Shown here piece after piece: positions 24,414-32,881 of a stretch of 43,334 nucleotides of DNA; the stretch's first letter is position 1, and every line of letters starts with the position of its first letter. The notes below the pieces were generated by a model. The model was not told the DNA's origin. It saw only the letters and a program-made list of their open reading frames with translations, and did no database searches. The position numbers were made by a program, and so were the translations under genes. The DNA is from Alistipes sp. (lineage in GTDB: Bacteria; Bacteroidota; Bacteroidia; Bacteroidales; Rikenellaceae), in the NCBI GenBank assembly GCA_017623115.1, contig JAGAPT010000035.1:1-43334 (forward strand), written 5' to 3'.

Positions 24414-24443
24414 CAAAGTTATGAAATAATTCGAAAAACCAAA
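24414..24443 (-). promoter_or_regulatory. Promoter of the H1-like gene
   Basis: Minus strand: TTTG at 24443-24440, an 18-base spacer, then TAACTTTG at 24421-24414, matching the Bacteroidetes -33/-7 pair and ending 31 bases before the ATG. Confidence 0.75.
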
Positions 24444-24554
24444 CCTAGGTGGCACTTTTTTTTGAGTTTTTTGCTCTTTTTTTGCCTTTTTAGTCGTGTT
24501 TCGCCTCTCTGGCGGTATGTTTTTTGTCCTGCAAGGTGGAAAATCGAAATAAAC

Positions 24555-25667
24555 ATGGATAAAGTTTTTGTGGTGTTGCTGATGGCAACACTGACCTATG
24601 GGTGCAAACCTTCATCTTCCGATGCCTCCCGACAAGCGGTACCTATGCGTGTCGAAGTAGCTGAAGCTATCTATGACAGCATTCCCAGACGCATGGAGTT
24701 CGTTGGTTTTTTGGCGAGTAATTTCGATGCTGTGATTCAGCCTCGCGTCAATGGATTCTTGCTGACCAAGCAGTTTTCGAATGGTATGCCGGTACGACGT
24801 GGGCAGGTGTTGTTTACGTTGGATCCATCGCAGTTCTCCAACTCGATGCTGGCTGCCGAGGCACAACTCCAATCGGCACGTGCCCAGGCTATCGAGGCAC
24901 GAAACAACTACGAACGAGCGGTTCCGTTGGCCGCTATGAATGCCATCAGTCGTGCCGAATTGGACCAATATACGGCCCAGCACAAGGCGGCAGATGCAGC
25001 TGTGCGTGCCGCCGAGCAGACGCTGCGTAATGCACGGCTCGATGTTACTTACACGCGCATCATATCACCGATTGACGGTATTGCTTCGGGCAGTGCTGCT
25101 CATATTGGCGATTATGTGGGGCCGGGCACCGAGTTTAATGTGCTGACGACCATCTCGAATACCGATACCCTATCGGTCGACGTGGCGATTCCGATGGCGC
25201 AATATCTGCAGTTGGCCGGTGAACGCCCTTCGATTTATGACAATCAGGGGCTTTTGTCCGATATCCGATTAACCTTGGCCGATGAGGTCGCCTACCCACA
25301 TGCCGGATTCTATAAATATACCCGCAAGGATGTGGCCGCCTCGGCCGGTACGCTGGTGCTGGTAGTTGGATTCCCCAATCCGCAAGGAACGCTGAAGCCC
25401 GGGCAATTTGCGCGGGTCGAGGCGACGGTTGGCGAGCCTCGTCGGCAAGTTGTGGTGCCGATGGTAGCAGTCAGCCAGGCGCAAGGCGTTAATTCGGTAT
25501 GGGTGGTGAATCCGGATAGTACGGTGTCATTTCGGTCAGTGGAACTTGGCGATACCTATCGGGATTTGTGGTGTGTCGATGAGGGACTTTCGGCCGGTGA
25601 ACTTGTGGTAGTCGGCGGACGACAGAAACTCCGTAGCGGCGCACGTGTTACCCTTGAAAAGAATTAG
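24555..25667 (+). CDS. RND efflux periplasmic adaptor (membrane fusion) lipoprotein
   Basis: 370-residue adaptor of the AcrA/MexA family. The start at 24555 gives a lipoprotein signal (MDKVFVVLLMATLTYGC, lipid-modified Cys17); the frame opens at 24402, but the extra N-terminus is not signal-like. A lipoyl-like hairpin domain is formed by VIQPRVNGFL near 56 and VTYTRIISPIDGIASG near 160. An alpha-helical hairpin between them (AEAQLQSARAQAIEARNNYERA and onward) contacts the outer-membrane channel. A beta-barrel domain with LKPGQFARVEA follows, then a C-terminal membrane-proximal domain (VVVPMVAVSQAQG). It is the first gene of a three-gene efflux operon. No regulator is adjacent, and no clear promoter was identified. 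Confidence 0.92.
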   Translation: MDKVFVVLLMATLTYGCKPSSSDASRQAVPMRVEVAEAIYDSIPRRMEFVGFLASNFDAVIQPRVNGFLLTKQFSNGMPVRRGQVLFTLDPSQFSNSMLAAEAQLQSARAQAIEARNNYERAVPLAAMNAISRAELDQYTAQHKAADAAVRAAEQTLRNARLDVTYTRIISPIDGIASGSAAHIGDYVGPGTEFNVLTTISNTDTLSVDVAIPMAQYLQLAGERPSIYDNQGLLSDIRLTLADEVAYPHAGFYKYTRKDVAASAGTLVLVVGFPNPQGTLKPGQFARVEATVGEPRRQVVVPMVAVSQAQGVNSVWVVNPDSTVSFRSVELGDTYRDLWCVDEGLSAGELVVVGGRQKLRSGARVTLEKN

Positions 25668-25670
25668 CCC

Positions 25671-28600
25671 ATGGAACGATTTTTTATCACACGCCCCATT
25701 TTTGCCATCGCCTTGGCTGTGGCCATTGTCGCTCTGGGCGGCTTGTCGCTTGCCTCCCTTCCCGTGGAGCAGTATCCCGATATTACCCCTCCGGTAGTGG
25801 AAGTTTCGGCCACCTATCCGGGTGCGGATGCCGAAACGGTCAATAACTCGGTGGCTACACCCTTGGCGCAGAGCATTATGGGTGTGAGCGACATGCTCTA
25901 CCTGCAGACCACTTCGGCCAACGATGGGTCGATGTCGTTGCAGGTGACCTTCGAAGTGGGCTCCGATCCCGATATGAATACGGTGTTTACACAGAATCGG
26001 GTGGCTACGGCAACTGCCAAACTACCAACGGCCGTTACCGAACAGGGTGTCACCACGCAGAAGACGATGACCGGATTTCTGATGGTCTATGCCCTGCATA
26101 GCGATGGACGCTATAGCGATGAGTGGCTCTCGAACTATGCCTATATTCATTTGCAGAACGAACTGTTGAAAATCAATGGCGTGGGCAAGATTGATATCAT
26201 GGGCGCCGGCGAGTACGCCATGCGTATTTGGCTCAAGCCGGATGTGCTCAAATATTACGGCATTGCCATTTCGGAGGTGACGGAGGCTATTGCTGCCCAA
26301 AGCGAGCTCTATCCGACGGGTCAACTGGGTGCCGAGCCCGCCCCCGAGGGGCAGGTCTATACCTATACGGTTACCCTCCCACCGCAAATCAATACGGCCG
26401 AAGCGTTTTCGGATATTATCGTGCACACCACGTCGAGTGGCGAGCAGATTCGCCTGCGCGAGGTGGCCGATGTGGTGTTGGGAAGCCAAACCTATGGCGT
26501 GAGTTCACGCTTTGAGGGGGAGCCTACCACGCTGATTGTAGTCTATCAGGAGCCCGGGAGCAATGCAATGCAGGTGGGGGCTGCTGTACGTGAGGTGGTG
26601 AACCGGTTGGAGCCAAGTCTCCCCGATGGCGTGGAGGCAACCGCCATCGTCGATACGACGCGCAGCATCAAGGCAGGCATTCGTGATATCTTTCATACCC
26701 TGCTGATTGCCTTGGGGTTGGTCGTACTCATCATTTTCCTCTTTATTCAGGATTGGCGAGCTACGCTTATCCCATTGATAGCCATTCCGGTATCGCTGGT
26801 TGGTGCCTTTGCCCTCTTCCCGTTGTTGGGTTTTTCGCTCAATGTGATTTCGCTTTTGGGGTTGGTGCTGGCCATTGGTTTGGTGGTCGACGATGCGATT
26901 GTAGTGGTCGAGGCGGCACAGGTCAATATCGAACGAGGCATGACTCCCTTCGATGCCGCGGTGGAGGCGATGCGCAATGTGGCCTCCCCGATTATCGCTA
27001 CCACGGTGGTGTTGCTGGCCGTCTTCCTGCCGGTATCCTTCTCGGGAGGAGTGACGGGACTGCTGTTTCAGCAATTTGCCGTCACCATTGCCGTGTCGGT
27101 GGTCATCTCCACCTTCAATGCGCTGACCCTCTCCCCTGCCCTGTGTGCGTTGCTGCTGCGCAAACGTGAAGGGGCTTCAGGGGGCTTCTTCGGACGTTTC
27201 AACCGCTGGTTCAACCATCGCTCCGACGGCTATCAGCGGGTAACGCCTCTCCTCATGCGCCATCTGGGACGCACGGCTCTCTTTCTGACGATTGTCGTTC
27301 TCTGTATTGCGGGGCTGTGGCGATGGTTGCCATCGGGATTTCTGCCTGAAGAGGATCAGGGGTATGTGATGGTGATGGTATCGACACCCGAAGCCTCCTC
27401 GTTGCAGACAACGCGGGCGGCGATGATGCATACCGATGCGTTGATTCGTCGCTTGCCGGAGGTGCAGACCACCTCGTTTGCTGCGGGCTGGAACATGCTG
27501 GCAGGCATCGCCTCGACCAATAGTGGCGTGGTGTTTGTCTCGCTGGTCGACTACGCAAAACGCTCGCATACAGCGATGGAGATTGCGCAGGAGTTGACCG
27601 AAATGCTCTATGTCGAGATTCCCGAGGCAGTCTGTTATGCCTTCATCCCTCCGGCTATCCCCGGATTGGGGGTTACGTCGGGTGTCTCGGTCGAGGTGCA
27701 GGATGTCGAGGGTCGTGGTACGGCTTTTCTGGTGGAGGAGGCCGAGCGGTTGATGGCAGCCTTGGAGCAGGAGCCGTCGATTGCGTCGGTCACTACGCAG
27801 TTCGATGCCGGAGTGCCACAGCGACGCTTGCAGGTGGATCGCGAGCAGGCGTTGATTGCGGGTGTGGATCTCACGGCTCTCTATGGTAATCTATCCACGT
27901 TGTTGGGCGGGCGGTATATCGATAATTTTACCCGCTTTGGCCGTCTCTACCAGACCTATTTGCAGGCAGCTCCGGCCTATCGTGCCGATGAGCGGTCGCT
28001 GGAGCGATACTATGTACGCACCGCATCGGGCGAGAGTGTCCCAATTTCCACGTTAGTCGAGGTGGTTGATACGGTCGGCACAGCCTATGTGTCGCAATTT
28101 GATCTTTATCGCTCTATTTCGCTGACTATTACGCCGAAGAGCGATGCCTCGACAGCGACGGTCATGGGGCGCACGCAGGCTGTGGCCAATGAGGTGTTGT
28201 CTGATGGTGCAGTCATGGCTTGGAGTGGCCTTTCCTATCAGGAGGCGAAGGCCTCGTCGCGCGGAGGCTGGATGTATGGTGTGACGTTGCTCTTTGTCTT
28301 TTTGGCCCTTGCAGCCCTCTACGAGTCGTGGGGGTTGCCGTTGGCTATCCTGCTCAGCGTGCCGATTGCCGTCTTGGGAGCCCTGCTCTTTATGGCTATA
28401 TCCCATCTACTTGATCCGCTCTTTGTCAATGATATCTATATGCAGATATCGTTGGTGATGCTGATTGGTTTGACCGCCAAGAATGCGATTCTGGTGGTGG
28501 AATATGCCGACCGCCTCTTCTTCGAGCAAGGCCTGTCACTCGAACAGGCCACCGTCGAAGCAGCTCGTATTCGTCTGCGTCCGATACTCATGACCGCCTT

Positions 28601-28802
28601 CTCCTTCATCTTGGGTGTCGTGCCGCTTATCTTTGCCTCGGGTGTCTATGCTACGGCTCGTAATGTGATGGGTGTGGCGTTGGTGGGTGGTATGCTCTTC
28701 GCTACGATGCTCGGAATCTTTCTCTATCCGGCACTCTATTATTTGGTGGCACGGTTGGGCCATTTCGAACGTCGCCGAGCCTTAAAACAACAACAATCAT
28801 GA
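25671..28802 (+). CDS. RND multidrug efflux pump, inner-membrane transporter (HAE1 family)
   Basis: 1043-residue proton-driven trimeric pump of the AcrB/MexB class. It begins MERFFITRPIFA, the classic HAE1 start, with TM1 at about 9-29. The proton-relay pair Asp407/Asp408 lies in GLVVDDAIVVVE in TM4, and Lys937 in GLTAKNAILVVEYA in TM10, so transport chemistry is intact. Two large periplasmic loops (about 30-330 and 560-860) form the porter and docking domains, and the N- and C-halves show the internal duplication. It starts 3 bases after the adaptor stop and overlaps the outer-membrane factor by four bases. Substrates cannot be predicted; drugs, detergents and bile salts are usual. Confidence 0.95.
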   Translation: MERFFITRPIFAIALAVAIVALGGLSLASLPVEQYPDITPPVVEVSATYPGADAETVNNSVATPLAQSIMGVSDMLYLQTTSANDGSMSLQVTFEVGSDPDMNTVFTQNRVATATAKLPTAVTEQGVTTQKTMTGFLMVYALHSDGRYSDEWLSNYAYIHLQNELLKINGVGKIDIMGAGEYAMRIWLKPDVLKYYGIAISEVTEAIAAQSELYPTGQLGAEPAPEGQVYTYTVTLPPQINTAEAFSDIIVHTTSSGEQIRLREVADVVLGSQTYGVSSRFEGEPTTLIVVYQEPGSNAMQVGAAVREVVNRLEPSLPDGVEATAIVDTTRSIKAGIRDIFHTLLIALGLVVLIIFLFIQDWRATLIPLIAIPVSLVGAFALFPLLGFSLNVISLLGLVLAIGLVVDDAIVVVEAAQVNIERGMTPFDAAVEAMRNVASPIIATTVVLLAVFLPVSFSGGVTGLLFQQFAVTIAVSVVISTFNALTLSPALCALLLRKREGASGGFFGRFNRWFNHRSDGYQRVTPLLMRHLGRTALFLTIVVLCIAGLWRWLPSGFLPEEDQGYVMVMVSTPEASSLQTTRAAMMHTDALIRRLPEVQTTSFAAGWNMLAGIASTNSGVVFVSLVDYAKRSHTAMEIAQELTEMLYVEIPEAVCYAFIPPAIPGLGVTSGVSVEVQDVEGRGTAFLVEEAERLMAALEQEPSIASVTTQFDAGVPQRRLQVDREQALIAGVDLTALYGNLSTLLGGRYIDNFTRFGRLYQTYLQAAPAYRADERSLERYYVRTASGESVPISTLVEVVDTVGTAYVSQFDLYRSISLTITPKSDASTATVMGRTQAVANEVLSDGAVMAWSGLSYQEAKASSRGGWMYGVTLLFVFLALAALYESWGLPLAILLSVPIAVLGALLFMAISHLLDPLFVNDIYMQISLVMLIGLTAKNAILVVEYADRLFFEQGLSLEQATVEAARIRLRPILMTAFSFILGVVPLIFASGVYATARNVMGVALVGGMLFATMLGIFLYPALYYLVARLGHFERRRALKQQQS

Positions 28803-30169
28803 GAAACACCTTGCTTTTGATAGTCGGGATGGCCGGGGTGCTCTCCGGCTGTACCCCGCGCCTTCAGCCGCCACAGGTTGATGTTCCCGTTGCTTATCGG
28901 TATACCGATCGCTTTACGAGCGACTCGATTCGGTTGACTACGCAGTGGTGGACACTGTTTGGCGATTCGACGCTCAACTTTCTGGTCGAACGAGCCTTGC
29001 AGCAGAATAACGATTTGCGCACGGCTGTATCGCGAATCGAGCAGGCACGCGCCAATCTGCGCATAGCCCGAGCCGAATACCTGCCCGAAGTGGGTGCTTC
29101 GCTCTCGGCCGGTGCGACCTATAATCGGGAGACGCGAATCGTACAGTCCTATGCCGTTGAACCCACCCTGCAATGGGAGATTTCGCTCTTTGGGTCGTTG
29201 CGCCATGCAACGATGGCTGCACGTTCGGAGTTGGCTGCTACGGAGTGGGCTTGTCGAGGTGTGGAACTCTCGTTGGCAGCTGAGGTGGCAACGACCTATT
29301 TTACGCTGTTGCAGTATGAACGGGATTTGCTGATAGCAACACGAACCTATGCGCTGCGAAGCGAGTCGGCCGCTTTGATTGATTCGATGTTCCGCTTTGG
29401 TATGTCGAGCGGCGTGGATCTTGAGCAGGCGCGCAGTTTGGTCTATTCGGCCGAGAGCGACATTCCGCGTTACCGGAATGCCGTGCAGGAAACACTCTTG
29501 GCACTCAATGTGTTGTTGGGCGACGTTCCGCAAGATTATCGAGGCGCGGAGGTCGGGGAAGAGCTGTTGACCGACCGGCAACCGGAGGCGTTGACGGTCG
29601 GCCTTCCATCGGAACTGTTGCAGCGTCGTCCCGATATTATGCAGGCCTACTATCAGTTGCAACAGGCGGCTGCACAAGCCGGCGTGGCACGCAGCAATCG
29701 TTTCCCTTCGTTGACCCTGACGGCTGAAGGAGGCATCGGTGCTGCATCGTTAAAGGGCTTGACCTCCTCGAATCCGGCCGTGTGGAGTGCCTCGGGGTCG
29801 CTGGTGGCACCGCTCTTTAACTTTGGTCGATTGCGGAGTGCCGAGCGTGTGGCGGTCGAGGCCTATCAACAGGCCGCTTACTCCTATGAGCAAACCCTCC
29901 TCACGGCCTTTTCCGAGGTGGAGAAGGCCCTGTCGCAAATCTCCTCGAATCGGGAGCAGATTGACCGCTATGGCGAATTGGTAGCCTCCTACCGACAAAT
30001 CGTTACGATGGCACACGCCCTTTACCGGAATGGTATGGTCGATTATTTGGATGTAATCGATGCCGAGCGTACACTGTATAGTTCTCAAATGCAGTATGTA
30101 AACCTCGTAGCGCAGCAATATATAAATTATGTATCACTATGTAAGGCATTGGGCGGAGGTTGGCAATAG
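28799..30169 (+). CDS. Outer-membrane efflux factor, TolC/OprM (NodT) family lipoprotein
   Basis: 456-residue outer-membrane channel partner of the RND pump. A lipoprotein signal peptide ends at LSGC (Cys18). The body is duplicated helical hairpin plus barrel: WWTLFGDSTLNFLVERALQQNNDLR near 42, RIEQARANLRIARAEYLPEV near 80, and the second repeat ADYY-like PELLQRRPDIMQAYYQLQQAAAQAGVARSNRFPSLTL near 270. The ATG overlaps the pump gene by four bases (ATGA), so the three components are translated together. The coding region ends 82 bases ahead of feoAB. In that gap an inverted repeat may act as terminator or operator. Confidence 0.94.
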   Translation: MRNTLLLIVGMAGVLSGCTPRLQPPQVDVPVAYRYTDRFTSDSIRLTTQWWTLFGDSTLNFLVERALQQNNDLRTAVSRIEQARANLRIARAEYLPEVGASLSAGATYNRETRIVQSYAVEPTLQWEISLFGSLRHATMAARSELAATEWACRGVELSLAAEVATTYFTLLQYERDLLIATRTYALRSESAALIDSMFRFGMSSGVDLEQARSLVYSAESDIPRYRNAVQETLLALNVLLGDVPQDYRGAEVGEELLTDRQPEALTVGLPSELLQRRPDIMQAYYQLQQAAAQAGVARSNRFPSLTLTAEGGIGAASLKGLTSSNPAVWSASGSLVAPLFNFGRLRSAERVAVEAYQQAAYSYEQTLLTAFSEVEKALSQISSNREQIDRYGELVASYRQIVTMAHALYRNGMVDYLDVIDAERTLYSSQMQYVNLVAQQYINYVSLCKALGGGWQ

Positions 30170-30174
30170 TGTAA

Positions 30175-30219
30175 AATACCCAATTTAGGGGATGGATTTT
30201 CTCACTAAAAGTGGGTATC
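30175..30219 (+). promoter_or_regulatory. Inverted repeat overlapping the feoAB -7 element
   Basis: ATACCCAATTTAG (30176-30188) and CTAAAAGTGGGTAT (30205-30218) form an inverted repeat with one mismatch and a one-base gap around a 16-base spacer. The right arm includes the first two bases of the TATCTTTG element. It could be an operator or a weak terminator of the efflux operon. Confidence 0.42.
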
Positions 30220-30223
30220 TTTG
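30216..30223 (+). promoter_or_regulatory. -7 promoter element of feoAB
   Basis: TATCTTTG is an exact TAnnTTTG match 28 bases before the feoAB ATG. No TTTG box was found at -33. Confidence 0.68.
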
Positions 30224-30251
30224 CCGAAATTATTTCGACAAAGAGTAACAC

Positions 30252-32615
30252 ATGCGTCTATCCGAACTGAAAACCGGAGAATCGGCAACCATCCTGAAGG
30301 TAACAGGCCATGGCGGCTTTCGTCGTCGTATCGTTGAGATGGGTTTTGTCCGTGGGCAGCGGGTCGAGGTGGTGCTGAATGCTCCGCTCAAAGACCCGAT
30401 TGAGTATCGCGTGATGGATTATGAGGTATCCTTACGCCGTAGCGAAGCCGATATGGTGTTGGTGCTTTCGGACGAGGAGGCGGCCGAAGTGCTGGGGGGC
30501 AAAGTGGCCGTCAGCTATGCCGAGGAGGAGCCTGTGCGCAATCTGGATGACCTGTTCACGCGACGCAGCCAGACAATATCGATTGCTTTGGTCGGTAATC
30601 CGAATAGTGGCAAGACATCGCTTTTTAATGCCATTTCGGGTGGTCATGAGCATGTGGGAAATTATAGTGGTGTTACTGTAGGTGCCAAATGTGGCGTTCG
30701 TTACTATCGTGGCTACCGATTTGAGGTGACCGACCTGCCGGGTACCTATGCCCTATCGGCCTATACCCCCGAGGAGCAATACGTGCGTGCGCATATTGCC
30801 AGTGAGGTTCCCGATGTGATTATCAATTCGGTGGTGGCTTCGAATCTGGAACGCAATCTCTATCTGACGACCGAACTGATTGATATTAACCCGCGCATGG
30901 TCGTGGCACTGAATATGTTCGATGAGCTGAGATCCAGCGGGGCGAATCTCGACTACGATGCATTGGGGCGCATGTTGGGTGTTCCGATGGTGCCGGTCGA
31001 GGCACGCAATAACAAGGGTATTGACGACCTGCTCGATACGATAATTGCCGTGTATGAGGGACGAGATGACCGTGTGCGCCATATCCACATTCATCAGGGT
31101 AGCGTCGTCGAGGAGAGTTTGCAACATCTGAACAGTCGCCTTTCACGCGATCGTGAAGAGTTGCCGAAGGTTTTCCCGCCACGCTACTATGCCATGAAAC
31201 TTTTGGAGGGAGACCGCCAAGTCGAGGCGATGCTTGTCAATTGTCCACATTTTGCGGAGTGGCAGGAGTTGCGCAATCGAGAGGCTGCGCATATCGTCGA
31301 GGCGTTGGGCGAGGATGTGGAAACCGCCCTGACCCACCAAAAATACGGTTTCATTTCGGGTGCTTTGAAGGAGACCTATACCCCGGGGCGTCGTGAGAGC
31401 CATTCGGCTACGGAGGTTATCGATGCCTTTGTGACCCATAAATTGTGGGGATTCCCGCTCTTTTTCCTGCTGATGGGATTGATGTTCTGGGCGACCTTCT
31501 CGTTGGGAGCCTATCCGCAGGAGTGGATTGATACGTTGGTCGGCTGGCTGGGAATGGCTGTCGAGCGATGGATGCCCGAAGGGGTGTTGCGCGATTTGAT
31601 TACGGAGGGAATCATTGGTGGCGTAGGCTCGGTGATTGTCTTCCTGCCCAACATCATGATTCTCTACCTCTTCATCTCCTTTATGGAGGATTCGGGGTAT
31701 CTGGCGCGTGCAGCCTTTATCATGGACCGTGTGATGCACCGCATCGGTCTGCATGGCAAATCGTTTATTCCGCTGGTAATGGGTTTCGGGTGTAATGTGC
31801 CGGCTATCATGGCTTGTCGCACCATCGAGAGCCATTCGAGCCGTTTGATTACGATTCTGATTACGCCCTTTATGTCGTGTAGTGCCCGCTTGCCGGTCTT
31901 TATCCTCTTGGCGGGGGCCTTCTTCCCGACCTCGGCTGCGTGGATTACGGCCGGCCTTTATCTGCTGGGTGTTGTGATGGCTGTCGTTACGGCTCGACTG
32001 ATGCGTCGTTTCTTCTTTCCGGTGGATGAGACGCCGTTTGTTATGGAGCTCCCTCCCTATCGCATGCCGACCTGGAAGACAACCATTGCGCACATGTGGG
32101 ATAAGTGTGCCCAATACCTGAAAAAGATGGGAGGCATGATTTTGGTGGCCTCGCTGATAATCTGGTTTTTGAGTTATTATCCGCGACCGGAGGTGGTAAC
32201 CGAAACGGGTAATCACTACGAAAACTCCTATCTGGGTCGTGTCGGCCAGGCTTGTGAGCCGGTATTCGCACCGCTGGGTCTGGAGTGGAAAGCGGGTGTT
32301 GCGTTGCTTTCGGGTGTGGCGGCTAAAGAGATTATTGTGAGTACGATAGGTGTCCTCTATGCCGTGGATGAGGGGGCCTCTGCGGAGGGTGCAACCTCCT
32401 TGGAACAGAAACTCGTGAGCAGCGGAGATTATACACCCGCCTCGTCGGCTGCTTTGCTGGTCTTCATTTTGCTCTACCTGCCCTGTATCGCTACGATTGC
32501 CGCGATACGCAGTGAGGCGGGATGGCGGTGGGCTATCGGTGCCTTGTGCTACAACACTGTGGTGGCTTGGGGCTTGGCATGGGTGGTCTATCATCTGGTT
32601 AATTGGATGCTGTAA
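30252..32615 (+). CDS. feoB: Ferrous iron transporter FeoA-FeoB fusion
   Basis: 787-residue fusion. Residues 1-75 form an SH3-like FeoA domain (MRLSELKTGESATI, RRRIVEMGFVRGQRV). The FeoB G-domain follows: G1 GNPNSGKTS (115-123), Thr in the NYSGVTVG switch near 140, G3 DLPGT (161-165) and G4 NMFDE (221-225). The GDI-like helical domain follows. The membrane part begins near residue 395 (LWGFPLFFLLMGLMFW) and contains two Gate domains, the first around MGFGCNVPAIMACRT with the conserved cysteine, and a final segment ending WVVYHLVNWML. It imports Fe2+ across the inner membrane with GTP hydrolysis. A Cys-rich small membrane protein starts 3 bases later. Confidence 0.95.
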   Translation: MRLSELKTGESATILKVTGHGGFRRRIVEMGFVRGQRVEVVLNAPLKDPIEYRVMDYEVSLRRSEADMVLVLSDEEAAEVLGGKVAVSYAEEEPVRNLDDLFTRRSQTISIALVGNPNSGKTSLFNAISGGHEHVGNYSGVTVGAKCGVRYYRGYRFEVTDLPGTYALSAYTPEEQYVRAHIASEVPDVIINSVVASNLERNLYLTTELIDINPRMVVALNMFDELRSSGANLDYDALGRMLGVPMVPVEARNNKGIDDLLDTIIAVYEGRDDRVRHIHIHQGSVVEESLQHLNSRLSRDREELPKVFPPRYYAMKLLEGDRQVEAMLVNCPHFAEWQELRNREAAHIVEALGEDVETALTHQKYGFISGALKETYTPGRRESHSATEVIDAFVTHKLWGFPLFFLLMGLMFWATFSLGAYPQEWIDTLVGWLGMAVERWMPEGVLRDLITEGIIGGVGSVIVFLPNIMILYLFISFMEDSGYLARAAFIMDRVMHRIGLHGKSFIPLVMGFGCNVPAIMACRTIESHSSRLITILITPFMSCSARLPVFILLAGAFFPTSAAWITAGLYLLGVVMAVVTARLMRRFFFPVDETPFVMELPPYRMPTWKTTIAHMWDKCAQYLKKMGGMILVASLIIWFLSYYPRPEVVTETGNHYENSYLGRVGQACEPVFAPLGLEWKAGVALLSGVAAKEIIVSTIGVLYAVDEGASAEGATSLEQKLVSSGDYTPASSAALLVFILLYLPCIATIAAIRSEAGWRWAIGALCYNTVVAWGLAWVVYHLVNWML

Positions 32616-32618
32616 GCG

Positions 32619-32792
32619 ATGGCGTGGCAGGAGTGGATGGTTGGCTTAATTGGCCTGGCGGTGGCAGCCTGTGTGGTAAGGTGGCTGTGGCGTCTGTGGC
32701 GATGCAAAGGCCGAGGTTGCGGCTGTTGCTCCGATGCAAATTGTCCGCATAGCGCATCTTTCTCGCAGAAAAAAGGCAATTCTTGCGACTGA
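32619..32792 (+). CDS. FeoB-associated Cys-rich membrane protein
   Basis: 57-residue gene easily overlooked because of its size. An N-terminal hydrophobic helix (MVGLIGLAVAACVVRWLW, about 7-24) is followed by an arginine-rich stretch and a cysteine cluster (RCKGRGCGCCSDANCP), with a last Cys at 56. Seven cysteines in 57 residues after one membrane span is the pattern annotated as FeoB-associated Cys-rich protein. It starts 3 bases after the feoAB stop, so it is translationally linked. It may deliver or sense iron at the cytosolic face of FeoB; that role is inferred, and the family has no established mechanism as far as I know. Confidence 0.88.
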   Translation: MAWQEWMVGLIGLAVAACVVRWLWRLWRCKGRGCGCCSDANCPHSASFSQKKGNSCD

Positions 32793-32818
32793 TTATCGCT
32801 TTTCTTGAATAAATATAC

Positions 32819-32826
32819 TACCTTTG
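32819..32826 (+). promoter_or_regulatory. -7 promoter element for the YidE-type transporter
   Basis: TACCTTTG matches TAnnTTTG 55 bases ahead of the ATG at 32882, just past the end of the feo operon. Confidence 0.6.
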
Positions 32827-32881
32827 CCGTGGCTTCATGAGAAGTCGAACGATGATTGTTTTAGGTTAGTCGTAGAACGGT

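Noticed and set aside
24450-24465. TGGCAC followed by a T run ahead of the efflux operon, as a sigma-54 promoter
   Set aside because: The -12 element is not recognisable (TTTG inside a poly-T run), and the sequence is low-complexity.
31143-32594. 483-codon open frame antisense to feoB
   Set aside because: Translation is Arg/His/Gln-rich without hydrophobic pattern or motif, fully inside feoB.
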